From positions 124,001 to 188,000 of the forward strand of contig NZ_CP082904.1 of the NCBI RefSeq assembly GCF_023517775.1: 64,000 nt of DNA, read 5' to 3'. The notes under the pieces were generated by a model, which worked only from the letters and a program-made list of their open reading frames with translations, searched no databases and was not told where the DNA came from. Positions 15,993 through 25,695 of the stretch are shown here, in pieces. Source of the DNA: Mixta hanseatica (GTDB taxonomy: Bacteria; Pseudomonadota; Gammaproteobacteria; Enterobacterales; Enterobacteriaceae). The first letter of the stretch is position 1. Each line of letters starts with the position of its first letter. Made by a program: the position numbers and the translations under genes.

Positions 15993-16637
15993 TAGTTGTA
16001 TGCCATTCTCCCGGCTATTACCTAAAGTTATGACACGCGCTCAGGCCATAACTTCATCTTTTGCCCTTCAGGCGCTGCTGGTGCCAGAAAAGCGGCATTA
16101 ATCCCGTTTTTATCCTTTCGCTCACCGCCACCTCTGACTTGCGGGCTTAATTCGCCTCACGCATAACTTATGACCGAATGTTGCATATTGACGTTTTCTT
16201 ATACCGAAACCGCAGCATTTTTAGCTGGCTCTTTGCCTGAACAGCTTGCTAATCGTTCAGTTATGCAGCGTTCAACGATAAATTTTAATCGTTTTTTTGC
16301 GGTTAAAACTGCTGCTATGCGCGTTTTATACCCGATGTTTATAGGGGTAAATGAGATAGCGATGAATTTTTCAACTGGTTTTGTTATCGGATGGTTTTTT
16401 TTATGTTTGCTTGCTGTTTCTCACACTCTGTGTAAATACCTCATATCTGTATTGACGTTCTTTCATTCTGTTGACAAATTGATGTTTCATCGGAGTAAGG
16501 GAAGCAGATTCTTCTGATAGATTTTGCGCTGTCAGAACCACCCGCCACCACTTATCTCCCAAGCCCGCACCGGCTGCACAAAAAAAATACAGGCTGGGCA
16601 TACGCGCACAACACACATCACATATTGGAGCATAAGC
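15993..16637 (+). promoter_or_regulatory. dppA upstream region
   Basis: About 645 bases without a convincing gene. An AAGTTATG/CATAACTT inverted repeat near 16024-16053 with TCTTTT shortly after may terminate the inhibitor gene. The part nearest dppA forms the dpp leader. No -10/-35 pair is unambiguous; TTGACA near 16471 is a candidate -35. Open frames here show no ribosome site or family resemblance. Confidence 0.45.
16607..16622 (+). promoter_or_regulatory. CA-rich site upstream of dppA, candidate GcvB sRNA target
   Basis: CACAACACACATCACA sits directly before the ribosome site of dppA. Such C/A-rich stretches pair with the G/U-rich R1 region of GcvB, which represses dppA in E. coli and Salmonella. 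Pairing here is inferred by resemblance. Confidence 0.6.
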
Positions 16638-18248
16638 ATGAGTATTTCCTTGGCTAAATCAGGGGTGCTAAAGGTCGGCCTGAGCCTGATGGCGATGACC
16701 GTTGCCGTTAGCGTTCAGGCAAAGACTCTGGTTTATTGTTCAGAAGGATCGCCAGAAGGTTTTAACCCACAGCTTTTTACTTCCGGCACCACCTATGACG
16801 CCAGCTCTCGCCAGGTTTATAACCGTCTGGTGGAGTTCACTATCGGCACAACCGAACTGCATCCGGCGCTGGCTGAAAAATGGGACGTCAGCGAAGATGG
16901 CAAAATCTATACTTTCCACCTGCGCAAGGGCGTGAAGTGGCACACCACCAAAGATTTCAAACCCACTCGCGACTTTAACGCGGATGACGTGGTATTCACC
17001 TTTGAGCGTCAGCTCGATAAAAACAACAAATACCATGGCGTCTCCGGCGGCAACTACGAATATTTCGAAGGCATGGATATGCCCAACCTGATCAGCAAAG
17101 TTGAAAAGGTGGATGACTATACCGTGCGCTTTACGCTGACCCGTCAGGAAGCGCCATTCCTGGCTGACTTAGGCATGGATTTCGCCTCTATTCTCTCTGC
17201 GGAATATGCCGACAAAATGATGCAGACGGGCACGCCGGAAAAAGTTGACCTCAATCCGGTCGGCACCGGCCCGTTCCAGCTGCTGCAATATCAAAAAGAT
17301 TCACGCATTCTGTATAAAGCCAACGCTGAATACTGGGGCACCAAGCCGAAAGTGGATCGTTTAGTGTTCTCTATCACGCCGGATGCCTCGGTGCGCTACG
17401 CCAAAATGCAAAAAGGCGAGTGTCAGGTAATGCCTTATCCGAACCCGGCAGATATCGCCCGCATGAAGCAAGACAAAAATATCAACCTGATGGAGCAGCC
17501 AGGTCTGAATGTCGGCTATCTCTCGTATAACGTCGAGAAAAAACCGCTGGATAACCTGAAAGTGCGTCAGGCACTGACCATGGCGGTGAACAAAAAGGCG
17601 ATTATCGACGCCGTTTATCAGGGGGCTGGTCAGTCGGCGAAAAACCTGATCCCACCGACCATGTGGGGCTATAACGATGCGGTGCAGGATTATCCCTACG
17701 ATCCGGCGAAAGCCAAAGAGCTGTTGAAAGAAGCGGGCATGGCCGATGGCTTCGCAATTGACCTGTGGGCGATGCCGGTACAGCGTCCTTATAACCCGAA
17801 CGCGCGCCGTATGGCGGAGATGATCCAGTCTGACTGGGCGAAAATCGGCGTGAAAGCCAAAATCGTGACCTATGAGTGGGGCGAATACCTGAAGCGCGCC
17901 AAAGATGGCGAGCACCAGACGGTGATGATGGGCTGGACTGGCGACAACGGGGATCCGGATAACTTCTTCGCCACGCTGTTCAGCTGTGCGGCGGCTAAAG
18001 ATGGCTCTAACTACTCGCGCTGGTGCGATAAGTCGTTTGAAGATTTGATTCAGCCGGCTCGTGCTACCGACGATCATGAAAAACGCATTCAGCTTTACAA
18101 GCAGGCTCAGGTAGTGATGCACGATCAGGCGCCAGCGCTGATTATTGCTCACTCCACGGTCTATGAGCCGGTAAGTAAAAAAGTGTCTAACTACGTGGTG
18201 GACCCACTGGGCGGTCACTACTTCGTTAACGTCGATATCGCTGAATAA
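16638..18248 (+). CDS. dppA: Periplasmic dipeptide-binding protein DppA
   Basis: Solute-binding component of the dipeptide ABC importer; in E. coli it also serves haem uptake and dipeptide chemotaxis via Tap. It is 536 residues, of the SBP family 5 type. The start is the ATG at 16638 with GGAG upstream. An upstream extension of the frame lacks a signal sequence, whereas MSISLAKSGVLKVGLSLMAM...VQAKTLVYC gives a clean signal peptide cleaved after VQA. Family motifs include DASSRQVYNRLVEF and LNPVGTGPFQL. Hairpins after the gene probably stabilise the dppA part of the transcript relative to dppBCDF. Confidence 0.97.
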   Translation: MSISLAKSGVLKVGLSLMAMTVAVSVQAKTLVYCSEGSPEGFNPQLFTSGTTYDASSRQVYNRLVEFTIGTTELHPALAEKWDVSEDGKIYTFHLRKGVKWHTTKDFKPTRDFNADDVVFTFERQLDKNNKYHGVSGGNYEYFEGMDMPNLISKVEKVDDYTVRFTLTRQEAPFLADLGMDFASILSAEYADKMMQTGTPEKVDLNPVGTGPFQLLQYQKDSRILYKANAEYWGTKPKVDRLVFSITPDASVRYAKMQKGECQVMPYPNPADIARMKQDKNINLMEQPGLNVGYLSYNVEKKPLDNLKVRQALTMAVNKKAIIDAVYQGAGQSAKNLIPPTMWGYNDAVQDYPYDPAKAKELLKEAGMADGFAIDLWAMPVQRPYNPNARRMAEMIQSDWAKIGVKAKIVTYEWGEYLKRAKDGEHQTVMMGWTGDNGDPDNFFATLFSCAAAKDGSNYSRWCDKSFEDLIQPARATDDHEKRIQLYKQAQVVMHDQAPALIIAHSTVYEPVSKKVSNYVVDPLGGHYFVNVDIAE

Positions 18249-18255
18249 TCTACCG

Positions 18256-18326
18256 GGCCAGCAACGTCTGGCCTGATAAATCACGTCGCTGCCGCTGCCT
18301 GTGCATTTACAGATAGCGGCAGCGAC
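18256..18326 (+). other. dppA-dppB intergenic hairpins
   Basis: Two hairpins: GGCCAG/CTGGCC (18256-18261, 18268-18273) and a 12-bp perfect stem GTCGCTGCCGCT/AGCGGCAGCGAC (18285-18296, 18315-18326). There is no T-run, so they more likely give mRNA stability or partial attenuation, raising binding-protein yield over the permease genes. Confidence 0.7.
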
Positions 18327-18481
18327 GGCGATGTCTGTGGGTTGAAGCGTTTTCATCCCCTTTCCCGGACGAAAAAAATGGCTAAGGCGCAATCTTTTGC
18401 GTCGCGGCTGGCTTCACGCCAGCGCAGGATGTGAGCAAAAACCCGCCCTGAGTGGTGGGATAAAAATAGAGAAACCGGATT

Positions 18482-19501
18482 ATGCTGCAGTTCATATTCC
18501 GACGTTTGGGTCTGGTGATCCCAACGTTTATCGGTATTACCTTGTTAACGTTCGCCTTTGTTCATCTGATCCCCGGCGATCCAGTGCTGATCATGGCAGG
18601 CGAGCGCGGGATCTCCCCCGAACGTCACGCACAGCTTATGGCCCAGCTGGGGCTGGATCAGCCGCTGTGGAAACAATATATCACCTACATTAACGGCGTA
18701 CTGCACGGCGACCTGGGCATCTCTTTGAAAAGCCGCACGCCGGTATGGGATGAATTCGTGCCGCGCTTTAAGGCCACGCTGGAATTGGGCATTTGCGCCA
18801 TGCTGTTTGCTGTCGCGGTGGGGATCCCGGTTGGCGTGCTGGCAGCGGTAAAACGCGGCTCGATTTTCGACCATACCGCCGTGGGCATCTCGCTGACCGG
18901 CTACTCAATGCCAATTTTCTGGTGGGGCATCATGCTGATCATGCTGGTTTCGGTACAGCTCGATCTGACGCCGGTATCGGGACGATTAGGCGATGCGGTG
19001 TTTCTGGATGATACCCAGCCGCTGACCGGCTTTGTTCTGCTCGATACGTTGATTTGGGGCGAACCGGGCGATTTTCATGATGCGGTGATGCATATGATCC
19101 TACCCGCTATTGTGCTGGGCACCATTCCGCTGGCAGTAATAGTGCGCATGACCCGTTCTTCGATGCTGGAAGTACTGGGCGAAGACTACATCCGCACCGC
19201 GCGTGCCAAAGGGCTAACGCGGACGCGGGTCATTGTCGTTCATGCGCTGCGCAACGCGATGCTGCCGGTGGTCACCGTTATCGGGTTGCAAATCGGCACG
19301 CTGCTGGCTGGCGCCATCCTTACCGAAACCATTTTCTCCTGGCCTGGCCTGGGACGCTGGTTGATCGAGGCCTTACAGCGCCGCGATTACCCGGTGGTGC
19401 AGGGCGGCGTACTGATGGTCGCCACGCTGATCATCCTGGTTAACCTGCTGGTTGATCTGCTTTATGGCGTGGTAAATCCACGCATTCGACACAAAAAATA
19501 A
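18482..19501 (+). CDS. dppB: Dipeptide ABC transporter permease DppB
   Basis: An inner-membrane permease subunit that pairs with DppC. It has 339 residues with six predicted membrane segments, starting MLQFIFRRLGLVIPTFIGI. The cytoplasmic EAA loop reads EDYIRTARAKGLTRTRVIVVHALRNAMLP and contacts the ATPases. ATG at 18482. It lies 233 bases after dppA and nine bases before dppC, in one operon. Length and sequence match E. coli DppB. Confidence 0.97.
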   Translation: MLQFIFRRLGLVIPTFIGITLLTFAFVHLIPGDPVLIMAGERGISPERHAQLMAQLGLDQPLWKQYITYINGVLHGDLGISLKSRTPVWDEFVPRFKATLELGICAMLFAVAVGIPVGVLAAVKRGSIFDHTAVGISLTGYSMPIFWWGIMLIMLVSVQLDLTPVSGRLGDAVFLDDTQPLTGFVLLDTLIWGEPGDFHDAVMHMILPAIVLGTIPLAVIVRMTRSSMLEVLGEDYIRTARAKGLTRTRVIVVHALRNAMLPVVTVIGLQIGTLLAGAILTETIFSWPGLGRWLIEALQRRDYPVVQGGVLMVATLIILVNLLVDLLYGVVNPRIRHKK

Positions 19502-19510
19502 GGGGGCGCT

Positions 19511-20413
19511 ATGTCTGTTATTAATCCGGGCGGCGTAAGCGCTGCACCCAAGCCGATGACCCCGTTTCAGGAGTTCTGGCACTACTTTAAACGCAACAAG
19601 GGCGCCGTGATCGGCCTGGTCTATATCGTTGTTATGGTCACGCTGGCGATTTTTGCCGGGCTGCTGGCGCCGCATGGCCCGGCGGAGCAGTTCCGCGATG
19701 CGCTGCTGCGTCCGCCGGTATGGCAGGATGGCGGCAGTTGGCAATATATTCTCGGCACCGATGACGTGGGCCGCGATGTACTGTCGCGTTTGATGTACGG
19801 CGCACGGCTATCGCTGCTGGTTGGCTGTCTGGTAGTGCTGTTGTCGTTAATCCTTGGGGTAATTCTTGGTCTGTTGGCTGGCTATGTGGGCGGCGCACTG
19901 GACGCCACCATCATGCGTCTGGTCGATATTATGCTGGCGTTGCCCAGCCTGCTGTTGGCGCTGGTATTGGTGGCTATTTTCGGTCCATCGATTGTTAATG
20001 CTTCGCTGGCGCTGACCTTTGTTGCGCTGCCGCACTATATACGTCTGACCCGCGCGGCGGTGCTGGTGGAGGTCAACCGCGATTACGTGACCGCTTCCCG
20101 CGTGGCGGGAGCCGGCGCGATTCGCCAGATGTTTGTCAACATTCTGCCAAACTGCCTGGCTCCGCTAATTGTGCAGGCGTCGCTGGGCTTCTCCAACGCG
20201 ATTCTGGACATGGCCGCGCTGGGCTTTCTCGGTATGGGTGCGCAGCCGCCGACGCCGGAGTGGGGCACTATGCTCTCCGACGTTCTGCAGTATGCGCAAA
20301 GTGCCTGGTGGGTCGTTACCTTTCCTGGACTGGTGATCCTGCTGACGGTACTGGCATTTAACCTGATGGGCGATGGCTTGCGTGATGCGCTCGACCCGAA
20401 ACTCAAGCAGTAA
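19511..20413 (+). CDS. dppC: Dipeptide ABC transporter permease DppC
   Basis: The second membrane permease of the dipeptide importer, with 300 residues. The N-terminal segment MTPFQEFWHYFKRNKGAVIGLVYIV is the OppC-type leader. The EAA loop is RDYVTASRVAGAGAIRQMFVNILPNCLAP. It ends LMGDGLRDALDPKLKQ, as in E. coli. AAGGGGGCG precedes the ATG. Tight spacing to dppB and dppD indicates co-transcription. Confidence 0.97.
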   Translation: MSVINPGGVSAAPKPMTPFQEFWHYFKRNKGAVIGLVYIVVMVTLAIFAGLLAPHGPAEQFRDALLRPPVWQDGGSWQYILGTDDVGRDVLSRLMYGARLSLLVGCLVVLLSLILGVILGLLAGYVGGALDATIMRLVDIMLALPSLLLALVLVAIFGPSIVNASLALTFVALPHYIRLTRAAVLVEVNRDYVTASRVAGAGAIRQMFVNILPNCLAPLIVQASLGFSNAILDMAALGFLGMGAQPPTPEWGTMLSDVLQYAQSAWWVVTFPGLVILLTVLAFNLMGDGLRDALDPKLKQ

Positions 20414-20425
20414 AGAGGCACCGAG

Positions 20426-21412
20426 ATGGCGTTATTAAATATAGAAAAACTGTCGGTGCATTTCGGCGAAGAGAAAGCACCGTTCCGTGCGGTTGACCGC
20501 ATCAGTTATCAGGTAGAACAAGGGCAGGTCGTCGGCATTGTGGGCGAATCCGGCTCGGGTAAATCGGTCAGTTCGCTGGCAATTATGGGACTGATTGATT
20601 ATCCCGGCCGCGTGATGGCGGACAAGCTGGAATTCAATCAGCGCGATCTGCAGCATATCTCTGAAAAAGAGCGCCGTCAGCTGGTTGGTTCGGAAGTGGC
20701 CATGATTTTCCAGGACCCGATGACCAGCCTGAACCCGTGCTATACGGTTGGCTATCAGATTATGGAAGCGATCAAGGTTCACCAGGGTGGCAACCGTCGC
20801 ACCCGGCGACAACGCGCTATCGATCTGTTAAACCAGGTCGGAATTCCCGATCCTGAATCGCGACTGGATGTCTATCCGCATCAGCTGTCCGGCGGGATGA
20901 GTCAGCGCGTGATGATCGCAATGGCTATCGCCTGTCGTCCGCGTCTGCTGATTGCCGATGAGCCGACGACCGCGCTCGACGTGACTATTCAGGCGCAGAT
21001 TATCGAGCTGCTGCTTGAGCTGCAAAAACAGGAGAACATGGCGCTGATCCTGATTACACACGATCTGGCGCTGGTGGCGGAAGCCGCGCAGCACATTATC
21101 GTAATGTATGCCGGACAGGTAGTGGAAACGGGTAAGGCGAGCGATATTTTCAAAGCGCCGCGCCATCCCTATACCCAGGCGCTGCTGCGCGCGCTGCCGG
21201 AATTTGCGGCAGATAAAGCGCGTCTGGCCTCGCTGCCGGGCGTGGTGCCGGGGAAATACGATCGCCCCAGCGGCTGCCTGCTGAATCCGCGCTGCCCTTA
21301 TGCCACCGACCATTGCCGTGTGGAAGAACCTGAACTTCGTGATATTCCGGGGCGTCAGTCCAAGTGTCACTATCCGCTGGATGATGCCGGGAGACCAACC
21401 TATGCGTCCTGA
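20426..21412 (+). CDS. dppD: Dipeptide ABC transporter ATPase DppD
   Basis: A cytoplasmic ATP-binding subunit, 328 residues. It shows Walker A GESGSGKS, signature LSGGMSQRV, Walker [13 protein letters not shown] and the H-loop THD. The C-terminal oligopeptide-transporter extension has the [14 protein letters not shown] cysteine cluster seen in iron-sulfur-binding Dpp/Opp ATPases. GAGGCACCGAG precedes the ATG. Its 3' end overlaps dppF by 11 bases. Confidence 0.97.
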   Translation: MALLNIEKLSVHFGEEKAPFRAVDRISYQVEQGQVVGIVGESGSGKSVSSLAIMGLIDYPGRVMADKLEFNQRDLQHISEKERRQLVGSEVAMIFQDPMTSLNPCYTVGYQIMEAIKVHQGGNRRTRRQRAIDLLNQVGIPDPESRLDVYPHQLSGGMSQRVMIAMAIACRPRLLIADEPTTALDVTIQAQIIELLLELQKQENMALILITHDLALVAEAAQHIIVMYAGQVVETGKASDIFKAPRHPYTQALLRALPEFAADKARLASLPGVVPGKYDRPSGCLLNPRCPYATDHCRVEEPELRDIPGRQSKCHYPLDDAGRPTYAS

Positions 21413-22406
21413 AACTCAAGAACAGCAATATCTGCTGCAGGCTATTGACCTGAAAAAGCACTATCCGGTGAAGAAGGGATTATTCGGCGAGCCACGGCTG
21501 GTGAAAGCGCTGGACGGCGTCTCCTTTAACCTGGAGCGCGGGAAAACGCTGGCGGTGGTGGGTGAGTCGGGCTGTGGTAAATCTACCCTTGGCCGCCTGC
21601 TAACAATGATTGAAACGCCGACCGAAGGTCAGCTGTTCTGGCACGGTCAGGATCTGCTGAAGCACGATCCGCAGGCACAGAAGCTGCGTCGGCAGAAAAT
21701 CCAGATCGTGTTCCAAAACCCGTACGGCTCACTCAATCCGCGTAAAAAAGTCAGCCAGATTCTGGAAGAGCCGCTGATGATCAACACCTCGCTCAGCAAA
21801 GCGGAGCGTCGGGAAAAAACGCTGGAGATGATGGCGAAGGTCGGCCTGAAGACCGAGCATTACGATCGCTATCCGCATATGTTTTCCGGCGGCCAGCGTC
21901 AGCGTATCGCCATTGCGCGCGGCCTGATGCTGGATCCCGATGTGCTGATCGCCGACGAACCGGTCTCGGCGCTGGATGTCTCGGTGCGCGCTCAGGTGCT
22001 GAACCTGATGATGGATTTGCAGCAGGATATGGGGCTCTCCTACGTCTTTATCTCGCATGATTTGTCGGTGGTGGAGCATATTGCCGATGAAGTGATGGTG
22101 ATGTATCTGGGTCGCTGCGTGGAGAAGGGATCGAAAGAGGCGATATTCGCTAATCCGCGCCATCCGTATACGCAGGCGCTACTTTCCGCTACGCCGCGTC
22201 TGAATCCGGATGACCGCCGCGAGCGTATTAAGCTGACCGGCGAGCTGCCCAGCCCGCTCAGCCCGCCGCCCGGCTGCGCCTTTAACGCGCGCTGCCGTCG
22301 TCGCTTCGGCACCTGCGTTCAGCTACAGCCGCAGTTAAAGCAGTACGGCGATCAGCAAATTGCCTGTTTCGCTGTCGATCAGGATGAGCAGCAGAAGGTA
22401 AGTTAA
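21402..22406 (+). CDS. dppF: Dipeptide ABC transporter ATPase DppF
   Basis: The second ATPase of the dipeptide importer, forming a heterodimer with DppD. It has 334 residues from the ATG at 21402 ([19 protein letters not shown]), the E. coli-type start. A longer upstream frame lies wholly inside dppD and is not needed. Walker A is GESGCGKST, signature [15 protein letters not shown], Walker [13 protein letters not shown]. The C-terminal [17 protein letters not shown] cysteine cluster is present. It is the last gene of the dpp operon, followed by a terminator. Confidence 0.97.
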   Translation: MRPETQEQQYLLQAIDLKKHYPVKKGLFGEPRLVKALDGVSFNLERGKTLAVVGESGCGKSTLGRLLTMIETPTEGQLFWHGQDLLKHDPQAQKLRRQKIQIVFQNPYGSLNPRKKVSQILEEPLMINTSLSKAERREKTLEMMAKVGLKTEHYDRYPHMFSGGQRQRIAIARGLMLDPDVLIADEPVSALDVSVRAQVLNLMMDLQQDMGLSYVFISHDLSVVEHIADEVMVMYLGRCVEKGSKEAIFANPRHPYTQALLSATPRLNPDDRRERIKLTGELPSPLSPPPGCAFNARCRRRFGTCVQLQPQLKQYGDQQIACFAVDQDEQQKVS

Positions 22407-22483
22407 GCCTTAGGCGGAGCGGGCAAGCTGGTATCCGTTCCGCCGCAGCTTTATGACGTGGCCTGAGCTCTACATGCATCTTT

Positions 22484-22516
22484 AAGCCTGGCAATAGACG
22501 ATTACCGGGCTTTTTT
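22484..22516 (+). terminator. Terminator of the dpp operon
   Basis: AAGCCTGG (22484-22491) pairs with CCGGGCTT (22505-22512), with one T-G wobble, and is followed by TTTT. Confidence 0.85.
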
Positions 22517-22775
22517 AGCGATAACATGCTGTGAGATTATACGGAGGCTCAATATTGCGACGATTTATTTATATTACATCGCGCATGGTGCTTCTTTTAT
22601 TCTTATTATAATTTGATATTCTAATGTTAATATTTATTTCGCTAACCATTACAAGAAACCTCTCAAAATAACTTCTTTATTTTTAATGACGCTTCTATAC
22701 AAAACAAAAAATATACTTGCTTACCCAGCGTATCATAGTGATGAAAACGTTATTGTTGCCGGACTTAAGCTTTCA

Positions 22776-22802
22776 TAAAAGCTCAAGGGGCTCGGTGTAT
22801 AA
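22776..22802 (+). promoter_or_regulatory. Possible FliA (sigma-28) promoter of the CZB chemoreceptor gene
   Basis: TAAAAGCT - 11 bases - GTGTATAA against the consensus TAAAGTTT-N11-GCCGATAA, five matches of eight in each half. It is in the AT-rich 22517-22844 spacer, 42 bases before the start codon. The rest of that spacer shows nothing recognisable. Confidence 0.4.
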
Positions 22803-22844
22803 ACGTAATGTCTAAAAATTAATGGATGAATAAGCAGGTTTAAC

Positions 22845-23888
22845 ATGGAATATGCTTCGGGGTTATTTAGAACAAGGAAGAAATCGGTAGGCGAGAATGA
22901 AGTGGTGTTGCAAGAAATTATAGCAACACATCAAAATTCGCTTTATGAGCGCATCATTTGTCAGAACCTCCTTTCAGGTATCAACAACGTTGAAATTATT
23001 CGCAACTCGTTGCTTACCTCCAGCGAGCAACTGAAAAAAGAACAGCAAATCATTGAAAAACTCAATGAAAAAAACCTGTCTGCTCGAAACTGCATTTTTG
23101 CGCTGCTTGAAAAAATGAACGAGTTTGAAAAGCACGCTGAAAATGGCAATGAGGTCAGTCGGGTACTACAGGCGTCGGTAGAAGACATCAGAGAGTGCGT
23201 AAGCGATATTAACCGGCTGGCCAATCAAACCGATCTGTTAGCAATTAATTCAGCGATAGAGGCAGCCAGGGTCGGTTCCATGGGACGTGGCTTTACCGTG
23301 CTTTCAAAGGAAGTGAAATGCCTTGCGGAAGAGGTAAAAAATCAGTCTGCTAAGATAGAAAAAATCACTAACAATATTAAAATATCAGCCGATGAGGCCT
23401 CAGACAACTGCACCGCAGTTATTAAGGCTCACGCGGTTGTTAAAAAAGATGTTAATGAAGCTTGCGAAGCATTAGAAGAGGTGATTAAACGCTCATCACG
23501 CATGCAATCCGTTATCCGTTTTATTTCCCAACAGCAATTTCTAAATACGGTCAAACTCGATCATATTGTCTGGAAGCAGCAGGTTTACTCTTTATTGTTC
23601 CATAAGGATAAAAAAGGAAAGGTGAATACCCATCATGAGTGTCGCCTGGGAAAATGGTATTACGAAGGGGAAGGCCACGCGCTGTTTGCCGGAAACGAGA
23701 AGTTTCGTCAGCTTGAGCGGCCTCACGCCGACGTGCATAACAATGGACGCGCGGCGCTGACGGCCTATCGCCAGGAAGATATTAAAGCGCTGGCCGGCTT
23801 TCTGGAAAAAATGGAAGACGCCAGCTCTCAGGTTATTTTAATTATCGATTTCCTGATCGATAACATTACGCCAGACCATATTGTCTGA
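22845..23888 (+). CDS. Soluble chemoreceptor-like protein with C-terminal CZB domain
   Basis: A 347-residue cytoplasmic methyl-accepting-type signalling protein. No membrane segment or periplasmic domain is present. Residues about 30-100 are coiled coil. The signalling hairpin tip is near 120-165 (INRLANQTDLLAINSAIEAAR..GRGFTVLSKEVKCLAEE). The C-terminal 120 residues form a chemoreceptor zinc-binding (CZB) domain, with zinc ligands visible as H in KLDHIVWK, C and W in CRLGKWYYEG, and H residues in PHADVHNNG. CZB domains sense zinc or hypochlorite-type oxidation; DgcZ uses one to control c-di-GMP. The gene is monocistronic between dpp and bcs and has a possible FliA promoter. The link to cellulose control is speculative. 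Confidence 0.85.
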   Translation: MEYASGLFRTRKKSVGENEVVLQEIIATHQNSLYERIICQNLLSGINNVEIIRNSLLTSSEQLKKEQQIIEKLNEKNLSARNCIFALLEKMNEFEKHAENGNEVSRVLQASVEDIRECVSDINRLANQTDLLAINSAIEAARVGSMGRGFTVLSKEVKCLAEEVKNQSAKIEKITNNIKISADEASDNCTAVIKAHAVVKKDVNEACEALEEVIKRSSRMQSVIRFISQQQFLNTVKLDHIVWKQQVYSLLFHKDKKGKVNTHHECRLGKWYYEGEGHALFAGNEKFRQLERPHADVHNNGRAALTAYRQEDIKALAGFLEKMEDASSQVILIIDFLIDNITPDHIV

Positions 23889-23904
23889 GCCTGGCGGCCA
23901 ATAA

Positions 23905-23974
23905 AAAAGTCCGTATCCTTTACCCTGCTCTGACGGCTTATCAGCCAGCCAGAGAGGCACAACGATACGGACTT
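23905..23974 (-). terminator. Terminator of bcsEFG
   Basis: An 11-bp stem AAGTCCGTATC/GATACGGACTT (23907-23917, 23964-23974) closes a long imperfect loop. On the minus strand it is followed by TTTTTT. It may also stop plus-strand reading from the chemoreceptor gene. Confidence 0.75.
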
Positions 23975-24033
23975 GTTACGTCCCGACGTTAAAGCATGGC
24001 GGATGCCGATGCTACGCGTCCGCCAAAGCGCAT

Positions 24034-25695
24034 TTATTGCGGATAAGGCACCCAGTCGCCGCCATTCAGGCGAATCCACGGCTTGCCCTGATACATCATC
24101 ACTACCGCGTTATCATTTTCTGACACCACCGGCGTCTGCGGCAGGTTTTCCGCCAGCACCGACATATTTACATTCGGCGCGTTAAATACTTGCCCGTCCA
24201 CCACGCGGGAGACCAATTCAGAAATGGCCTGCAGGCTGGTCGGCGTATCCACGGTTAACGGCTGACCCTGATGCGGTGCTTTCATGCCGACAAAACGAAT
24301 CCCTACCGGAACATGAGTAATGCTCGGGCTGGGAATATCACGCAGGCCAGACATTTGCATCTTATCGCCTACCACGGCGGCGCCATGCTCCGGCACCACC
24401 ATTACCAGTACCTGACGCCCCGATTTCTCCAGGTTGGTCAGGAAAGCATCCAGCTGATCGAATAATACCTGCGCGCGCGGCTTGTAAGGCGCGGTGCGGG
24501 TACTGCCAAGCTCGCGCGTGCCGTCATGCAGTGGAATCAGATTGTAGAAGGTGGCGGTGCGCGCCTCGTTGCTCTTTGTCCGATCGTCCAGCCAGCGCTG
24601 CATCAGCTGCGCATCGTTATAGACCGGCGAGCCGTCAAAAGAGGTCAGCTCCGCCGCTATGCCGGCCTGCGACATCAACGGCGCCTGCAGATCGCCATCT
24701 TCACGCAGCTCTTTCAGGTAATTACCAAATACGCCGCTATGGTCCATCATTAGCTGTTCTTTAAAGCCCAGCTTCGCCAGATTATCAAACAGATAGCACT
24801 GCTGTTCGGCGGGCTTATAGAGGTCGCTATGGGAGGTCTGGCCGCAGCTGGCGCGCAGCAGGCGAATACCGGCCGGGCCGCTGTAGCCGGTTGCCGAGTT
24901 ATAGTTGCTGAGCAAAATATCAAAATGCTTCCACAGCGGATGGTCACGCAGCTGAACCGCATCAATATCTGACCAGGCGAGCGAGCAGATATTGATAATC
25001 AGCACGTCGAACGGCTGTGAGTCAGGTGATAGCGTCGCCGGGAACTGCGTAACGCGCTGCTTTTCCGTCTGATAAAAGCGGTTGAGATAAGCTGTCAGAT
25101 TGACGCTGGTCGGCGGCGCGCTTTCATCCAGCGCGTTTTTATCCGCCGCGGCATTATTGGCCGGCGTGTTGTTATTCAGCACGACTTCCGGCGTAGCGGA
25201 TTTGGTCGGTAGCAGCGAAACCGACGGCCCGGCGAGATTGATCACGTTTATCCAGATCAGCAGCAACGAGACCAACACCGTGATACGCACCCACTGCGAG
25301 ATAAACAGATACAGCACCAGCATGACAAAAGCGGCGCCGACCATCTGCCAGTTAATAAACCGGTTAACTAAATCAAGCAGGTAAGCGCCGGAGAAGCCCG
25401 CCAGCTGCCCGCCCTGACTCATAATGCTTTCCGGGCCGGGCAGCCAGGTATCATGCCAAAACAGCGCAAAGCCGATCGGCAGAGAGATCCAGCTGCGCAG
25501 GCGATGCAGCCGCAGCGAGGGTAGCGGAAACAGCAGCCAGGCAAGAAACACCAGGTTCGCCAGCGCATGAAAATTAAGATAGCCGAACCACAGCAGCGCG
25601 AACTTAATCAGAAAATAGAAATTCCAGCCGCCGAGCCCGCGCCAGCTACGCCAGAAAGCGGCCGAGTCAGGCCGCGCCTTTTTACCATCTGTCAT
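24034..25695 (-). CDS. bcsG: Cellulose phosphoethanolamine transferase BcsG
   Basis: An inner-membrane enzyme that adds phosphoethanolamine to nascent cellulose. It has 553 residues, against 559 in E. coli. Several membrane segments lie in residues 20-165, followed by a periplasmic alkaline-phosphatase-fold domain. Catalytic features seen are the zinc-binding cysteine in LIINICSLAW, the nucleophilic serine in NSATGYSGPAGIRLLRASCGQTSH, IPLHDG, and VVPEHGAA. It ends VRLNGGDWVPYPQ as in E. coli. Its ATG overlaps the bcsF stop by one base (TAATG on the minus strand). It is the last gene of the bcsEFG operon. Confidence 0.97.
   Translation of the reverse strand: MTDGKKARPDSAAFWRSWRGLGGWNFYFLIKFALLWFGYLNFHALANLVFLAWLLFPLPSLRLHRLRSWISLPIGFALFWHDTWLPGPESIMSQGGQLAGFSGAYLLDLVNRFINWQMVGAAFVMLVLYLFISQWVRITVLVSLLLIWINVINLAGPSVSLLPTKSATPEVVLNNNTPANNAAADKNALDESAPPTSVNLTAYLNRFYQTEKQRVTQFPATLSPDSQPFDVLIINICSLAWSDIDAVQLRDHPLWKHFDILLSNYNSATGYSGPAGIRLLRASCGQTSHSDLYKPAEQQCYLFDNLAKLGFKEQLMMDHSGVFGNYLKELREDGDLQAPLMSQAGIAAELTSFDGSPVYNDAQLMQRWLDDRTKSNEARTATFYNLIPLHDGTRELGSTRTAPYKPRAQVLFDQLDAFLTNLEKSGRQVLVMVVPEHGAAVVGDKMQMSGLRDIPSPSITHVPVGIRFVGMKAPHQGQPLTVDTPTSLQAISELVSRVVDGQVFNAPNVNMSVLAENLPQTPVVSENDNAVVMMYQGKPWIRLNGGDWVPYPQ

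Noticed and set aside
16170..16517. 115-codon frame upstream of dppA
   Set aside because: No ribosome site or resemblance; it occupies the expected dppA control region.
14681..16520. Integrative element using tRNA-Pro as attachment site
   Set aside because: I looked for a downstream repeat of the tRNA 3' end and for an integrase gene and saw neither.
17361..18392. Minus-strand open frame (343 codons) opposite dppA
   Set aside because: Shadow of dppA; no recognised domain.
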